In this document: piece by piece, positions 28,930-38,647 of the stretch
Position numbering within the stretch: the first letter of the stretch is position 1
Layout: each line of letters opens with the position of its first letter
NCBI GenBank assembly: GCA_031213475.1
Contig: JARUPZ010000024.1
Location: forward strand, 5,984,038 to 6,048,037
Source of the DNA: Nereocystis luetkeana
Taxonomy: Eukaryota; Sar; Phaeophyceae; Laminariales; Laminariaceae
DNA length: 64,000 nt
Direction: 5' to 3'
Position numbers and translations under genes: made by a program
Notes under the pieces: model-generated
Databases searched by the model: none
What the model was told of the DNA's origin: nothing
What the model saw: the letters and a program-made list of their open reading frames with translations, nothing else

Positions 28930-28950
28930 TTAACAGTAGTAGTAGCGATA
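28680..28950. repeat. (TAG)n microsatellite
   Basis: About 270 bp of TAG with AGG, GGT and CAG interruptions. It starts at the end of the MITE A copy, which suggests the TAG at the transposon junction was the seed. Confidence 0.95.
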
Positions 28951-28973
28951 AAGCCCGCAGAGGGGGGGGGGGG

Positions 28974-29262
28974 TGTACGCGATAGGAGAGATGTACTCGA
29001 TCTCATGCGTGGCCGTAGTCGTATGACCATAGACCCTCGCATCCCTACAATGCCGGGACGGAGCATGTCGGGTTTTCACCGAACAGGCAGACATTGCTTG
29101 CACCAAGCGCGAAGCGCTACCGTGAGGTGTCCGGCGAGTCGCATGAAGGGTGAGTTGCATCCTACTAGGTAATAACCGTTTGTGAGGCGGACTTGCATAT
29201 GGATGACATCTTCAATAAGTCAATTGAATTTCCGGTGTATCATAGCCACTTCCAGAGACACC
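28974..29262 (-). mobile_element. Poly(C) retroposon family 2, longest copy
   Basis: Minus strand, about 289 bp. It begins near CTCCCATTGGTGTCTCTGG, then GAAGATGTCATCCATATGC, CAACTCACCCTTCATGCG, ACCTCACGGTAGCGCTTC and the TGCTTGGTGC... core. It ends CGCGTACAC-C(n) (plus G-run 28961-28973). The 5' side also meets CCCCCC. Confidence 0.85.
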
Positions 29263-29810
29263 AATGGGAGGGGGGATGAATCCACCGACAGAATCCCGCG
29301 ACAACAAACATGAGAGAGAAAAAGAAACGAACAAACAAAAAGACCCTTACGGCCACCCCCTACGCTCGTACTAGCGGGGGGGGGAGGGGAAAGAGAGGAG
29401 GTGCACGGCATCACATTCAAATGCTGCCGGGGGAGTGGCATCATGAAACACAGACACAAACAAAAACGAAATGGAAATGGAAAACAAAAACAAAAACAAA
29501 AACAAAGAAGTTTCTTCTGGCTCTTAATGTTACTTCACGTGCATTTATTCGATGGCGGCCGTTGCATGGGCATACAGAAGTGCACGACATTTGTCGAGAA
29601 ATTTATCGCTGTATGGCTTCCAGGCTGAACATTCCTGTTTTTATTCAAGAAAGTACCGCCACAGCAGCAGTACTAGAACCAGCGAGGACGCCGCTCCGAA
29701 TCCTCTACGACAACACCCGTCGAGAGCCAATAGGCTCAACCAAACGTTGTCATCACAACAAGCCGCGAGCCTTCTGAGACAAAAACTACTGCTGTAGTAG
29801 GAGGTTACTT
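29263..29810. other. Intronic DNA without supported gene
   Basis: Short frames only. Contains a repeated AAACAAAAACAAAAACAAAA stretch near 29485-29505 and TACTGCTGTA at 29788. Confidence 0.4.
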
Positions 29811-29922
29811 CAACCCTTCTAGGACTGCAGAGCCAGAGCCGTTTTGGGGGACAAAACCGCACCACTTCCAAGTAAAAAAATAATAGTCTGTCCCCAAAGC
29901 GGGATTGCAGCCCTCAAATGGT
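29811..29922. mobile_element. MITE family B copy, diverged
   Basis: CAACCCTTCTAGGACTGCAG ... GGGATTGCAGCCCTCAAATGG. The arm has an insertion (AGAGCCAGAGCC) and the spacer is longer and A-rich. Confidence 0.7.
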
Positions 29923-29934
29923 TGGCAGCTGCCG

Positions 29935-30035
29935 CGTACGTACGTACGCACGTACCTACGTACGTACGTACGTACGTACGTACGTACGTACGTACGTGTA
30001 CGTACGTACGTGCGTACATACATACGTGCGTGCGT
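29935..30035. repeat. (ACGT)n microsatellite next to exon 3
   Basis: About 100 bp of CGTACGTACGTACG with ACAT interruptions. It lies 15 bp downstream of the exon 3 donor on the gene strand. Confidence 0.95.
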
Positions 30036-30049
30036 ACTCCTGTGCACAC

Positions 30050-30227
30050 CTTCTTCCCAGGGTCGCGTCTGTCCGCCGACCCGCATCCCGCACTTCTCGG
30101 GGTCTCCCGAAGGCACCGTCAGGGGGAGGTGGCAGCGCAGTCGCAGGTTGCACGGGGCCGTGTGCGCCGCGATGGCTCCCCCGCCGTGCAGCGTCGAGAA
30201 AAAAGAGAAAGAAAATGGAGTGCCCAC
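30050..30227 (-). CDS. Hydroxylase exon 3 (double-stranded beta-helix, first Fe ligand)
   Basis: 178 bp: 59 codons plus 1 base. It encodes VGTPFSFSFFSTLHGGGAIA, then AHTAPCNLRLRCHLPLTVPS, then GDPEKCGMRVGGQTRPWEE. The H-x-x-x-x-N motif (HTAPCN) supplies the first Fe(II) ligand. RLRCHLPLTVP and MRVG...WEEG are hallmark strands of aspartyl/asparaginyl hydroxylases. Acceptor CCGCAG|GTG at 30228. Donor GAAG|GTGTGC at 30049-30044. The split Gly codon joins exactly with exon 4. Confidence 0.9.
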
Positions 30228-31795
30228 CTGCGGCAGCAACGACAGCATCGTATGAGCATATGTACAGACAGTATATACAGCAGCACATATACGCGCGACA
30301 TTTGACGAAAAAAAAAAATAGTACCAGGTAGTATTTATAATTGGGAGTTCATGCATGAATTTTTCCAGGCAGGCCGACTTTTTTTTTTTTTTTTTAATTT
30401 TTCAAATACGAAAACGTAATTCAAGAAATTTACAGCTGAAACAAGCATTTCAAAATGTGTGCTCTGCAAGGAACCGCCGCTCTAAATCCTACCACTCTGT
30501 CCGGAAATATAGGAACGGTTCAATTACAAATATGGGAATGAATGGATCCTTACATTTCCGGACAGATCGGTACGTATCAGGCACCGGTATACACGGTAGC
30601 CTTTTACGGAGCCTCTGCTAAAATAAACGTTGATATCACCGTATTAAGCCGCGAGCCTTCTGTGCCAAAATAGGAGATTCTTAACAGCTGACACGTACTG
30701 CTGCAGATACAGAGGCAGGAACGGAGACAACGTTGACGTTCGTAGGGCAAAGCGAGTGTCCCAAAAAATTACGAATGCGCGCCAAAAACTACGGGGGGGG
30801 GGGGGGGGGGGGGGGGGGATCTTATTCCGGCCTCGCGTGCCCGAATCTATGATATCTCCGTGTCCCGTCTTAAGACGAACGACCGGAGTCCTCCTCGAAA
30901 ACGAGCAAACCGAGGAACGGTCGAGTTTTTTTCACCATCCATCCCCGCCATCGCCATCGCACGCAAGCTGACGACAGTTCCGAACAACAACAGCGTGAGC
31001 CCCTATATAGGGACACGTAGCTACAGCGAGCGTATTTGATGACGAGATGCTCCTCCGCACGTAATACGACTGCTGTACTACTTGAGTGGAAAACAGGCAC
31101 GTCAAAATACGATGCAATTATTTTCGTAGCTCCTGCGCGTTTTTTTATTTATTTTTTTTCTCATGTGGTGTCGAAAGAGAATAAGTATTACGGTACTTTT
31201 GCACAAAAAAAATAGAGGAATAAAAGAAAAGTACCGAAAACAACAGCTGAGAGGTCGAGGACGTCGTCGGATCTCATCTTCGCAACGAAACTGTGTGTGA
31301 TACGGATGTATGTATTTCGATCGCGCGTATTACGGGTCTCATATAGCCTCTACGCTCGCGGTCACGTGCCCCCCCCCCCACGGCCACCCTCTCAGCGGCT
31401 CCTCCGCGGCTACGTGTGCCTCCAGGATGGACGGACGGGCGGGCGGTCGTAAGTGTAAGTACACCTGCCTCAGGTCTATATAGACCCGCGAAAAACAGAA
31501 GTAAGCCTGACCAAGAACATGGGGGCTCACTGTTTAGGGGGGGGGGCTGGGAAACGCGGATTAAGAAATCGCGCTCAGCGGGGAACGGTGCGCTAAACCC
31601 TAAACCCTGTATACTGCGCCTGTATGCGCAAGGGTCACTTTGTGGAGGACGCTACGCTAAGAAAATCGGAACACGTAAGAAATCGTGTCCGGCTGCGAGC
31701 ACTATAATAGACTACCCGGTACTACTGTAGTAGTAAATCCAACCAGGTGCCAGGTATACAAGGAGTAGCCTATGCTCAAAGGGATAAGTTATAGT
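30228..31795. other. Intron 2 region without other supported gene
   Basis: Holds TACCAGGTA at 30322, a poly(G) of about 26 at 30793-30818, a CCCTAAACCCT telomere-like stretch at 31597-31608, and short unconvincing frames. Around 30430-30660 there is A/T-richer unique DNA. Confidence 0.4.
30793..30818. repeat. Poly(G) tract without retroposon
   Basis: A run of about 26 G. It is an apparently unoccupied tract of the kind used as target by retroposon families 1 and 2. Confidence 0.9.
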
Positions 31796-31799
31796 CAAG

Positions 31800-32215
31800 G
31801 ATGGTGTCGACATACGGTTCTACAACCTCAGACAGGCCATGATCTATCTGATCTGTCTATCTATATACAGATAGATCATCTATTACGGGGGGCCATAGCA
31901 AATAGAACCAAAAATATTGTTAGTAAAAATAGGTAAATATATACCTCGGAGGTCTTTGTGAGTCCGTAGCGCAGGAACCCTACCTGGTATTTACTCACCC
32001 ACGGTTGCCAGAGGATAGGCGGGATCTGCCTTGTAGGGCAGATCCAACCGAACAACCATGTGCTACTTGCTGTAGATCACGCAGATCATACGGGTCCCCA
32101 CCCGGTGATATTAGCTACTACTGTAGGTCATACATACGATATCGCGAATAGATCTGTTATTTCCAAAGATCTAGATCATGAGCTGTGGGGATCGATAATC
32201 TATTCGTCCGCGGTG
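31800..32215. repeat. Dispersed repeat family H, copy with nested MITE A
   Basis: Shares CAGATAGATCATCTA, AACCATGTGCTA, AGATCACGCAGATC and AAAGATCTAGATCATGA with 43.0-43.3 kb. A diverged MITE A (31880-31970) sits inside. Rich in GATC. Confidence 0.5.
31880..31970. mobile_element. MITE family A copy 8, right end lost
   Basis: TTACGGGGGGCCATAG left TIR, centre AAATATTGTTAGTAAAAAT. At the internal TA hot spot it has TACCTCGGAGG, a longer palindromic insertion. The right TIR has decayed. Confidence 0.7.
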
Positions 32216-32261
32216 TGCGAGAAAAGTGGGGGCATGAGAAAAAGTACCGGCCAGAGATGCA

Positions 32262-32373
32262 CTACTTGCGGGGGACCATAGTAAATAGGACCTACGGTAC
32301 ACACAAAAAACAACATATTTACCTATTTTTACCAACAATATTTGGTCCTATCTACTATGGTCCCCCGTGATAG
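32262..32373. mobile_element. MITE family A copy 9
   Basis: Reverse orientation, TTGCGGGGGACCATAG ... ACTATGGTCCCCCGTGATAG. Centre without insertion. Confidence 0.88.
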
Positions 32374-32639
32374 CGTAGATTGAGTGAGAAAGGCTACGGT
32401 CAAGGCTGCTCAAGGACACAGTTTTTTGGGAATTTTGTATCAAGACATACCCGGTATATCAGGAAAGTTAAACTTCACACGCCAGGTATTTGGAAGAAAA
32501 AACAAAACAGGAAAATCTGGAAGATGAAAGAAAAAAAAATGAGCGAACCCTCCCCCCCCCCCCCCCCCCCAAGGAATTTTAGGAAATTTCTGGGGAAAAA
32601 GCTCCCCGACAGTAACGGCCCTACGTAAGGCTTGCTCAT
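32374..32639. other. Intronic DNA with a poly(C) tract
   Basis: C-run of about 20 at 32552-32570, not carrying a retroposon. Otherwise A-rich DNA with no gene. Confidence 0.5.
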
Positions 32640-32757
32640 ATTGCTACGGAGGGACATAGTAATCAGGACCAAATATTACTAGTGAAAATAATGGAATATA
32701 TAGGTTTTGGTATTCATGATGGGTTCTGAGTACTACCAATACAGTACGGCCTCCCGT
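32640..32757. mobile_element. MITE family A copy 10, strongly diverged
   Basis: CTACGGAGGGACATAGTAA ... CAGTACGGCCTCCCGTACC. Centre AAATATTACTAGTGAAAAT. TIRs are recognisable but mutated. Confidence 0.65.
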
Positions 32758-33098
32758 ACCTTCTGTAGATGCTTGTTTGCAGGCGGGCCCATACTGAAAT
32801 CAAGTGTAACGGCAGGCTGTCGAAGGTAAGGGAGGCAGCATTAACTCGAAACGGAACCTCCCCCCTCCCCCCCCCCCCCCCCCCCCCCCGCCCCGCCCCG
32901 CCCGCGCGCGCGCGTAACTTACATCTCTATTCTACGATACGTTCCGTGCGTGGTGGGGGAAAAAAAAACTCTTGGGCCGAGCCAGTGACACACAGACACA
33001 CACACCTGCACTGCACCACCCACACATGTATTTGCAACGCGATTTACGATGATTCCAGGTTCACGCCGAAGAATATCAAGGGGTGAAAGAGGAGGGGA

Positions 33099-33119
33099 GG
33101 GGGGGGGGGGGGGGGGGGG
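33099..33119. repeat. Poly(G) tract, 3' junction of family 1 copy
   Basis: A G-run of about 21 preceded by GGAGGGGAGG. On the minus strand this is C(n)TCCCCTCC. Confidence 0.9.
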
Positions 33120-33347
33120 CGTACTCATATGTTGCTTGCCCTTAAGTGATTTGACCATTGACCAAGTATCCCATTCGAGACGGAGCACCGTTCCTGCTCC
33201 TAATAGAGACACCTCCAAATATTTGGGCGCTCAATACGTTGTTTCCATATATTACATAGAAACTTTTTGCTGCTGTAATCCTATCCCCTTCCTGTTTGGC
33301 CGCCTGTGGCCACCATCTATCTCCTAGGATAATAGCGATCGTTTGGA
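33120..33347 (-). mobile_element. Poly(C) LINE family 1, 3'-end copy (228 bp)
   Basis: Aligns along its full length with the 3' end of the LINE at 18894 (CTATCCTAGGAGATAGATGG, GCGGCCAAACAGGAAGGGG, GGTGTCTCTATTAGGAGCAG, ATGAGTACGC). 5'-truncated, flanked by G-runs on both sides. TCC next to the C-run at the 5' junction recurs at the 3' flank and may be part of a target duplication. Confidence 0.9.
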
Positions 33348-34334
33348 GGGGGGGGGGGGGGGGGCGGGGGGGAATGGCCACGCCCGATCGGTCTTACAAA
33401 TGAATCGAATGCCAAACACACACACAATACACTCTGGTACGCGTTTATTTTTTGGACAACGCTGATGGCAACCGAGATCCGCACCACAAGGTAAGGACTT
33501 CGCGCGCGCGACTCCCCCGAGTTTTGAGAGTTAATGCCAGTTTCTTACCATGTGGCTTGCGACGTCATCCAGGAGAGACTGTTGGGGGGCGCGAGGACGC
33601 CAGCGGCGATTGGGCACGGCGAATGACACACAAAAAGGCAGCGGGCGGCGAAGAAAGGAATGGGGAGGGGGAAAAGAAAAAAACCGGTTTTGAATCACCC
33701 GACGGTAGGGGTTTGCACGATTTGGGCCAAAGGATTCTGACCAATGGAGTTCCTAAAGTGAGGAACTACCAGTTACTGTAGGATGAAAAAGTTTCCCTCG
33801 TATATTCGTTTTAGGACTAGCGCATACAAGTGCCGGTCGGATGGCACGAACGAATTTCTTCCAAGTATTTTATCGGGTGAGATATTGAGCTCCCAAGGTG
33901 AGGGGTTCAGGAACTTCTGGTGCGCCCCTACCGTGGGATGGCTCGTTTATACATAAAAAGCCGGAAGTTATCATGCGTTGCTTGATAGATCTCCAATCGC
34001 CACTGACTGGTAGGGCTCAGGCCACGGGATGTGTACATAGTACGGCCTGATGGACAAAAAAATAAAAATATGTATGCTTGGCATTTTGACGTCTTGATAC
34101 CTTGATGCTTCGATCTTCAATTTACTTGTTGTTTGGCATCCCAGGGAGGCGGACAGAACCGCCCAACCACTCGCCACGCACCGGAACCAGGATAAGCATG
34201 ACATGATTAGCACCAGCGGAGAAATTGCACAACAAAATAGATTTGGACGTACTTTTCATACCACCTGGCACCCCGTTCCCATTTGGTCCTTCGACCCCGC
34301 AGTATGCCCATCCCATTGGACATCCTGCTCCCGC
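33348..34334. other. Intron 2 DNA without supported gene
   Basis: G-runs at 33348-33372, then mixed DNA. The plus frame 33452-33781 (109 codons) is charged and shows no known motif. Not supported as a gene. Confidence 0.4.
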
Positions 34335-34467
34335 TTATTACCGGGGGCCATAGCAAAAAGGACCAAATATTGCTAGTAAAAAGAGGTGAATATATATATA
34401 TATACCTGGTATATCTTTTGACTGTACCATAGGTCCTACCGGTATATACTATGGCCCCCCGTAATAG
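34335..34467. mobile_element. MITE family A copy 11 with two inserted motifs
   Basis: Two additions relative to the reference: TACCTGGTA at 34403-34411 in the TA-rich centre, and TACCGGTA at 34437-34444 inside the right TIR. Removing CCTGGTA and CCGGTA restores the expected sequence. Confidence 0.85.
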
Positions 34468-34840
34468 CAGTGCAGAAATGTCTTCAGCTCTGCGCAGGAG
34501 CCGCCGGAGGCCCATCTTACACACCCTGATCCCATTTGGTACCATGTAGGCCATACACATCTACAACAACTCCCTCTATACATATATACAACAAGCGTAT
34601 CGAATTTGCTCGCAGATCTGAAGAGCCTGTGCACGTACGTGCAATTTCTCCGCCTCTCCAATAGTTGTGTTAGTCTGACCAATGGTTGGGGACTGGTGCC
34701 AAGGGTGGAGGGTTAAATCAACCAATGTTTGCATCATCTCCGGTGTACGACGCCAACCACGGAACAACAAGCCTGTCCCCTACGTACGTATTGACACACG
34801 ACACGACAGTAAGTGTAAAACGTGGAAGTGCGGCGAGCTT

Positions 34841-34934
34841 GATCCTTTTAGAATTGCAGTCCCCTTTAGCGAACAAACCACTCAAATTCTAAGTACTTCG
34901 TGCCCAAAACGGGACTGCGGTCCTAAAAGGGTTT
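34841..34934. mobile_element. MITE family B copy
   Basis: GATCCTTTTAGAATTGCAGT ... GGGACTGCGGTCCTAAAAGG. The bases just outside (ACGTGGAAGTGCGGCGAGC) also occur near 21170 (ACGTGGAAGTGTGGCGAGC), a further short shared repeat. Confidence 0.8.
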
Positions 34935-35740
34935 TTAAGTTTTTTTTTTTTTTTTTTGTCAATCCAGACTATGAAAAAAAAAAAGGAAAATTATACACAC
35001 GTACTTGTATACGAAATACAACTTAAACAGTGAAGGCGTTGGACCTTTGAACCTAAAGACGTGACTTCAAACCCCGCCAAGAGCAGCAGCATTTTTTTTT
35101 TTTCTTCAAAAAAAGTTTATTTTTCTTTCTTTTGGTGTATGCTCAACACGACAAGCAGTACGAGGACTTGGAAGCTTGGTTTCCACAGGTCGGAGAGCAA
35201 ACGGTATTGTGCTGAAAAAATCGAGCAGTTTTTCACATGGCTGTAAATACCATCGTAAAAAAAGCGCCCAGGAACAAAAAAACTAAAAACGGTCTGTACG
35301 AGCCCTGCAAACTACACGAAAATCCCCTACCGCGGAATTTTTGCCCGAAATTGCGCGAAATCGCGCGAAACCAATCGGTGATGATAACCAAACATCCCCG
35401 GGTCAACCAATCGATTTTTCATCTCTCGGCTCTTATCTGCATGGTGATACGATTATAGACGACCCTTATCCTAACCGTATCGCTACTCCATGCCTTCAAT
35501 TCAAACCGCCCTAGTATTTATTGTCATCCAAAACTGCCCTCATTTACGTGTGTACTGTCGCACTGGCAATCGGTACCAGGTACCAGGTGTCCGCAACTCG
35601 CTACTGTAGTCGCTTTCGCCGAAAGCTAGTCGCCCGCCGCTCATCGCCAGTCGATCGAGATCTATTCGCTGGTCTACGACAACAGTCGCCGGGCGTTTCA
35701 TGTACCGTTTTTGCCGCTATATAGTCTACAATCGCTTGTC
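34935..35740. other. Intronic DNA without supported gene
   Basis: T-runs at 34939-34957 and 35093-35103, TACCAGGTA at 35573. Short frames without motifs. Confidence 0.4.
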
Positions 35741-35744
35741 TCTA

Positions 35745-35985
35745 CCGTGTGTGTAACGCCATCACCGTGTGATACGACAACACGCCCGGTGATCAAGATG
35801 ACACACCTTATACGCGTGTGATTAAGTAACACTACCGTACAACACGTGTGATCAGACAACACCGGCCGTGTAACACTATCACCCGTGTGATAACATTACA
35901 TCACCGGATAACAAGTGTGACTATTATTATAGTAGAACACACACCACCTTTATCACACCGAGTGATAAAGGCACAACACCCCCTC
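35745..35985. repeat. Degenerate GTGTGATA/TATCAC cluster
   Basis: CGTGTGATA or its inverse TATCAC(A)CG recurs about every 15-30 bp, with pairs such as TATCACCCGTGTGATA and TTTATCACACCGAGTGATAA. It recurs at 36225-36260. It could be a worn minisatellite or a cluster of binding sites. Confidence 0.5.
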
Positions 35986-36064
35986 GGGAAGATTTTGAAG
36001 TTGATTTTCTCGACAAACGGGCGAAGAACGCAAAACGCCGAGCGATATGCCGTCAATGGAAAGC

Positions 36065-36175
36065 ATTTCGTCGAAATCTTTACTGCTGGTAGATATTTCC
36101 AAAGCTATACGTACCAGGTATATCATTTGGAAATCCTTACTGCTGTAGATCTTTCCAAAACTATCATTTGGGTTG
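36065..36175. repeat. ~60-bp tandem duplication carrying footprint motifs
   Basis: GAAATCTTTACTGCTGGTAG ... TATCATTTGG is followed by GAAATCCTTACTGCTGTAGA ... TATCATTTGGG. The left copy has an extra ACGTACCAGGTAT between CTAT and ATCATTTGG. Confidence 0.6.
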
Positions 36176-36336
36176 TGTGTACCCTCCCTTGCCTTGGGGG
36201 AACTCGCCTCGCGAAAGCGTCCCAGGGGGGTGTGATATCCTATCACCCGTGTAACATCACTCTGCCCCGGAATATAATCCACGTTGGGGCTGTAGTATGA
36301 AAATTGAACGGAAGTTAGGGTCGATCTTAACGATTT

Positions 36337-36420
36337 AGGGTCGCGATCTTAACGAGGAGTGTTTTTCAGTTGTTTTCTGAAAAACAACTGAAAAACACTC
36401 CTCGTTAAGATCGCGACCCT
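36337..36420. mobile_element. Perfect 84-bp palindrome (fold-back element)
   Basis: Two 40-bp arms (36337-36376 and 36381-36420) are exact reverse complements around a 4-base loop. Arms start AGGGTCGCGATCTTAACGAG, sharing ATCTTAACG(A/G)GGA with the TIR of the 820-bp element at 26201. A partial extra arm (AGGGTCGATCTTAACGA) lies just to the left at 36317. The absence of any mismatch implies recent origin or ongoing correction. Confidence 0.8.
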
Positions 36421-36507
36421 TGTACTACCGCCCAACGTGGTATGCGGGAATATCGCTAATCGCTGGAGGTAGGCACACCCGCAGATCACAAGGTCATCAA
36501 CCCCCCG

Positions 36508-36548
36508 TCTCCTCCCTCCCTCCCTCCCTCCCTCCCTCCCTCCCTCCC
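36508..36548. repeat. (CCCT)n microsatellite
   Basis: About ten CCCT units. Confidence 0.9.
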
Positions 36549-36675
36549 GCCGCTCGTCTTCTACACGAAGCAGCCATTCCCTCCACCACCCTTCGATTCT
36601 TCTGCTGCCAGCGCAACTCCCCCCGTGCCAACCCCAGACGCGTGAGCGAGAGATTGCACAGCAAGCCACCACTAC

Positions 36676-36733
36676 GAGCACTACAAGGTGTAAGTTTGTT
36701 TCGTAGCACTACAAGACGTAAGTTTGTTTCGTG
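36676..36733. repeat. 28-bp tandem duplication
   Basis: AGCACTACAAGGTGTAAGTT TGTTTCGT, then the same with ACG for GTG. Each copy contains a GTAAGT-like site but no exon is evident. Confidence 0.7.
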
Positions 36734-36882
36734 TTTTTTCTAAATAGGTTCTTTCGTTTCCCCCCCCTCGTGTGGTGTTCTCTCTCATTCTGTTTTTTTG
36801 CTAGTGCCGTTTCTTGTTCTTTTAACGACACCTCTCATTAATAGTACTGCACTGCCTGTATGTGCACCAAAAACATCTGGCG

Positions 36883-36981
36883 TTAACTCCTTTCAGGACC
36901 GCAGTCCCGTTTTGGGGACAAACTACTCAGAATTTGACTGGTTTGTCCCCGAAAGGGGACTGCGGCCCTTAAAAAGGGTTG
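36883..36981. mobile_element. MITE family B copy
   Basis: TTAACTCCTTTCAGGACCGC ... GGCCCTTAAAAAGGGTTGA. Arms with ACAAACTACTC and GACTGGTTTGTCCCC. TTAA on the left, TTGA on the right. Confidence 0.88.
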
Positions 36982-37392
36982 ATTCCAAGAAATCTGACAC
37001 GAAACGGGGATAGCGCTGTGAACATTCTGACAGCGGCGGGGTAAGCTCTCGGCAACCAACCATCGTCTTCGAAGACAAAGACACATGTTCCACGTTCGGA
37101 TGCAAGCACACGGACAGGCAACTATTATACAAATACTTTCACACTCTTCGCGTGGGGGGGGGGGGGCTTTAGAGACGAAACAAAAAAAAGAAGGAAAAAA
37201 CCAAAGAGACGATAAAAAAACAGTTACAGTATCTGTACGACCACAGTACGTACAGCACAGGCCAATCAAAGCCCTGGTTCACTGAAGATTGATTAGGTAA
37301 GTTTAGTATTAAGAACCGGGCTACAGCGAAGCAGAGGGAGCTGTTACGACTCGGGCGAGAGTTGATACTGCGACGGTGGTGGTCCCCCTAGT

Positions 37393-37655
37393 ATAGTGCC
37401 GGATGAGTAGTACCACGGAGGACCATAGTAAATAGGACCAACTATTGTTAGAAACAATAGGGAAACATATGGGATTTTGTGTGTACCGTAGGTCCTATTT
37501 ACTATGGTCCCCCGTTACATATATATAGTGCCGGTGAACTAGCTTGGCACAATGGGGTTATTGACCGGTGTGGCAGTGTGCGGAGTAATTAGTGCCGGTT
37601 GGTTGTCGCCACGTATAGTGCCGGTATTCTTGGCTGGCCCATCTATAACGGCACT
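37393..37655. repeat. Cluster of TAGTGCCGG motifs, interrupted by MITE A
   Basis: TAGTGCCGG or TAGTGCCGGT at 37395, 37527, 37590 and 37617, and an inverted CGGCACTATA near 37650. A MITE A lies inside the cluster. Confidence 0.5.
37411..37517. mobile_element. MITE family A copy 12
   Basis: CCACGGAGGACCATAGTAAA ... TACTATGGTCCCCCGTTAC. Centre AACTATTGTTAGAAACAAT. No insertion. Confidence 0.85.
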
Positions 37656-38012
37656 ATAGAGATAGAGGGACTATCTGAAGTACTTACCTGTAGGACTACT
37701 GGCTGTTGCGCGCTCATGAAGTAGGGAGGCGGTTCATGAAATACAACAACAACAACAACAACAACAAATATGCCGGTGTTTTGCACGCTTTTTACAGGGT
37801 TCCAACAGGGATAACGCCTTCCTGTCGCGTATGAAACCATACTGATATTTCATGGTCGACGCCCGGCCGCTGAAAGAAGCAAGAAAATCAAAGCGTGGCA
37901 AATTATCGAAGTTATATTGGGAAATGAAAATGTCCTCGTAATTGCCCACGTGTGTATCTTTAACGTCCACCGAATGATCGGTTGTCTTCGATAGGAAGCA
38001 ACAGGAGAAACA

Positions 38013-38340
38013 GGGGAGGGGAGGAGAGGGGAGGGGAGGGGAGGGGAGGGGAGGGGAGGGGAGGGGAGGGGAGGGGAGGGGAGGGGAGGGGAGGGGAGGG
38101 GAGGGGAGGGGAGGGGAGGGGAGGGGAGGGGAGGGGAGGGGAGGGGAGGGGAGGGGAGGGGAGGGGAGGGGAGGGGAGGGGAGGGGAGGGGAGGGGAGGG
38201 GAGGGGAGGGGAGGGGAGGGGAGGGGAGGGGAGGGGCGGGGGGCGGAGAGGAGGGGAGGGGAGGGGAGGGGAGGGGAGGCGAGGGGAGGAGAGGAGAGGA
38301 GAGGGAAGGCGAGGGAAGGGGAGCAGAGCGGAGGGGACGG
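38013..38340. repeat. (GGGGA)n pentanucleotide repeat
   Basis: More than 50 nearly perfect GGGGA units on the plus strand, decaying rightward into GGAGA and GGGAA variants. It ends about 30 bp from the exon 2 donor of the hydroxylase. On the gene strand it reads (TCCCC)n at the start of intron 2. Long Pro/Ser/Leu and Gly/Glu/Arg frames here are artefacts. It has strong G-quadruplex potential. Confidence 0.97.
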
Positions 38341-38368
38341 CAGGCGCCTGTTTTTTTAAACCTCTCAC

Positions 38369-38503
38369 CGCTGTTAGTGGGCAGTGCCGCCGAAACTCTT
38401 CTTGCCGCCGGCCCTTGAGGACGTAGCTGTGCCAGTCCCACTTTCCCGTGTGCAGCTTGTGCTCCCCCCCGACATCGCCGGTGTCGTAGTCGGAGCTCGT
38501 TTT
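38369..38503 (-). CDS. Hydroxylase exon 2
   Basis: 135 bp, 45 codons, phase 0/0. It encodes KTSSDYDTGDVGGEHKLH, then TGKWDWHSYVLKGRRQEEF and RRHCPLTA. The W-x-W-x-S-Y-x-L-K-G...C-P-x-T pattern is typical of the region between the N-terminal segment and the oxygenase core in this family. Acceptor CTGTGCAG| at 38504. Donor GCG|GTGAGA at 38368-38363. About ten residues expected between CPLT and the GTPFS start of exon 3 are missing, so a small in-frame exon probably lies between. Confidence 0.88.
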
Positions 38504-38647
38504 CTGCACAGGCGGTCGTTGCGTTGCTATTGGATACTGATGGTGGGGCCAACCTGAAGCGGTATAGTAACTTTCGCGTCCTCTCGCCGTCAAACATGCC
38601 AGGAGACGGGCCAGGCGAGGGAACACGTGCACCAGGGTCAAGGGCTC

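Noticed and set aside
28659-29066. Poly-Thr and poly-Val/Ser frames
   Set aside because: Translations of the (TAG)n microsatellite joined to a family 2 retroposon.
36483-36500. GLMTL-like frame on minus as the missing hydroxylase micro-exon
   Set aside because: Surrounded by GGGA repeat, no leading LL-x-x-x-P pattern and only a weak donor.
37013-37110. Minus-strand frame CVFVFEDDGWLPRAYPAAV as an extra hydroxylase exon
   Set aside because: Protein-like, but it does not match the missing part between exons 2 and 3, and no suitable acceptor/donor pair with the right phase was found.
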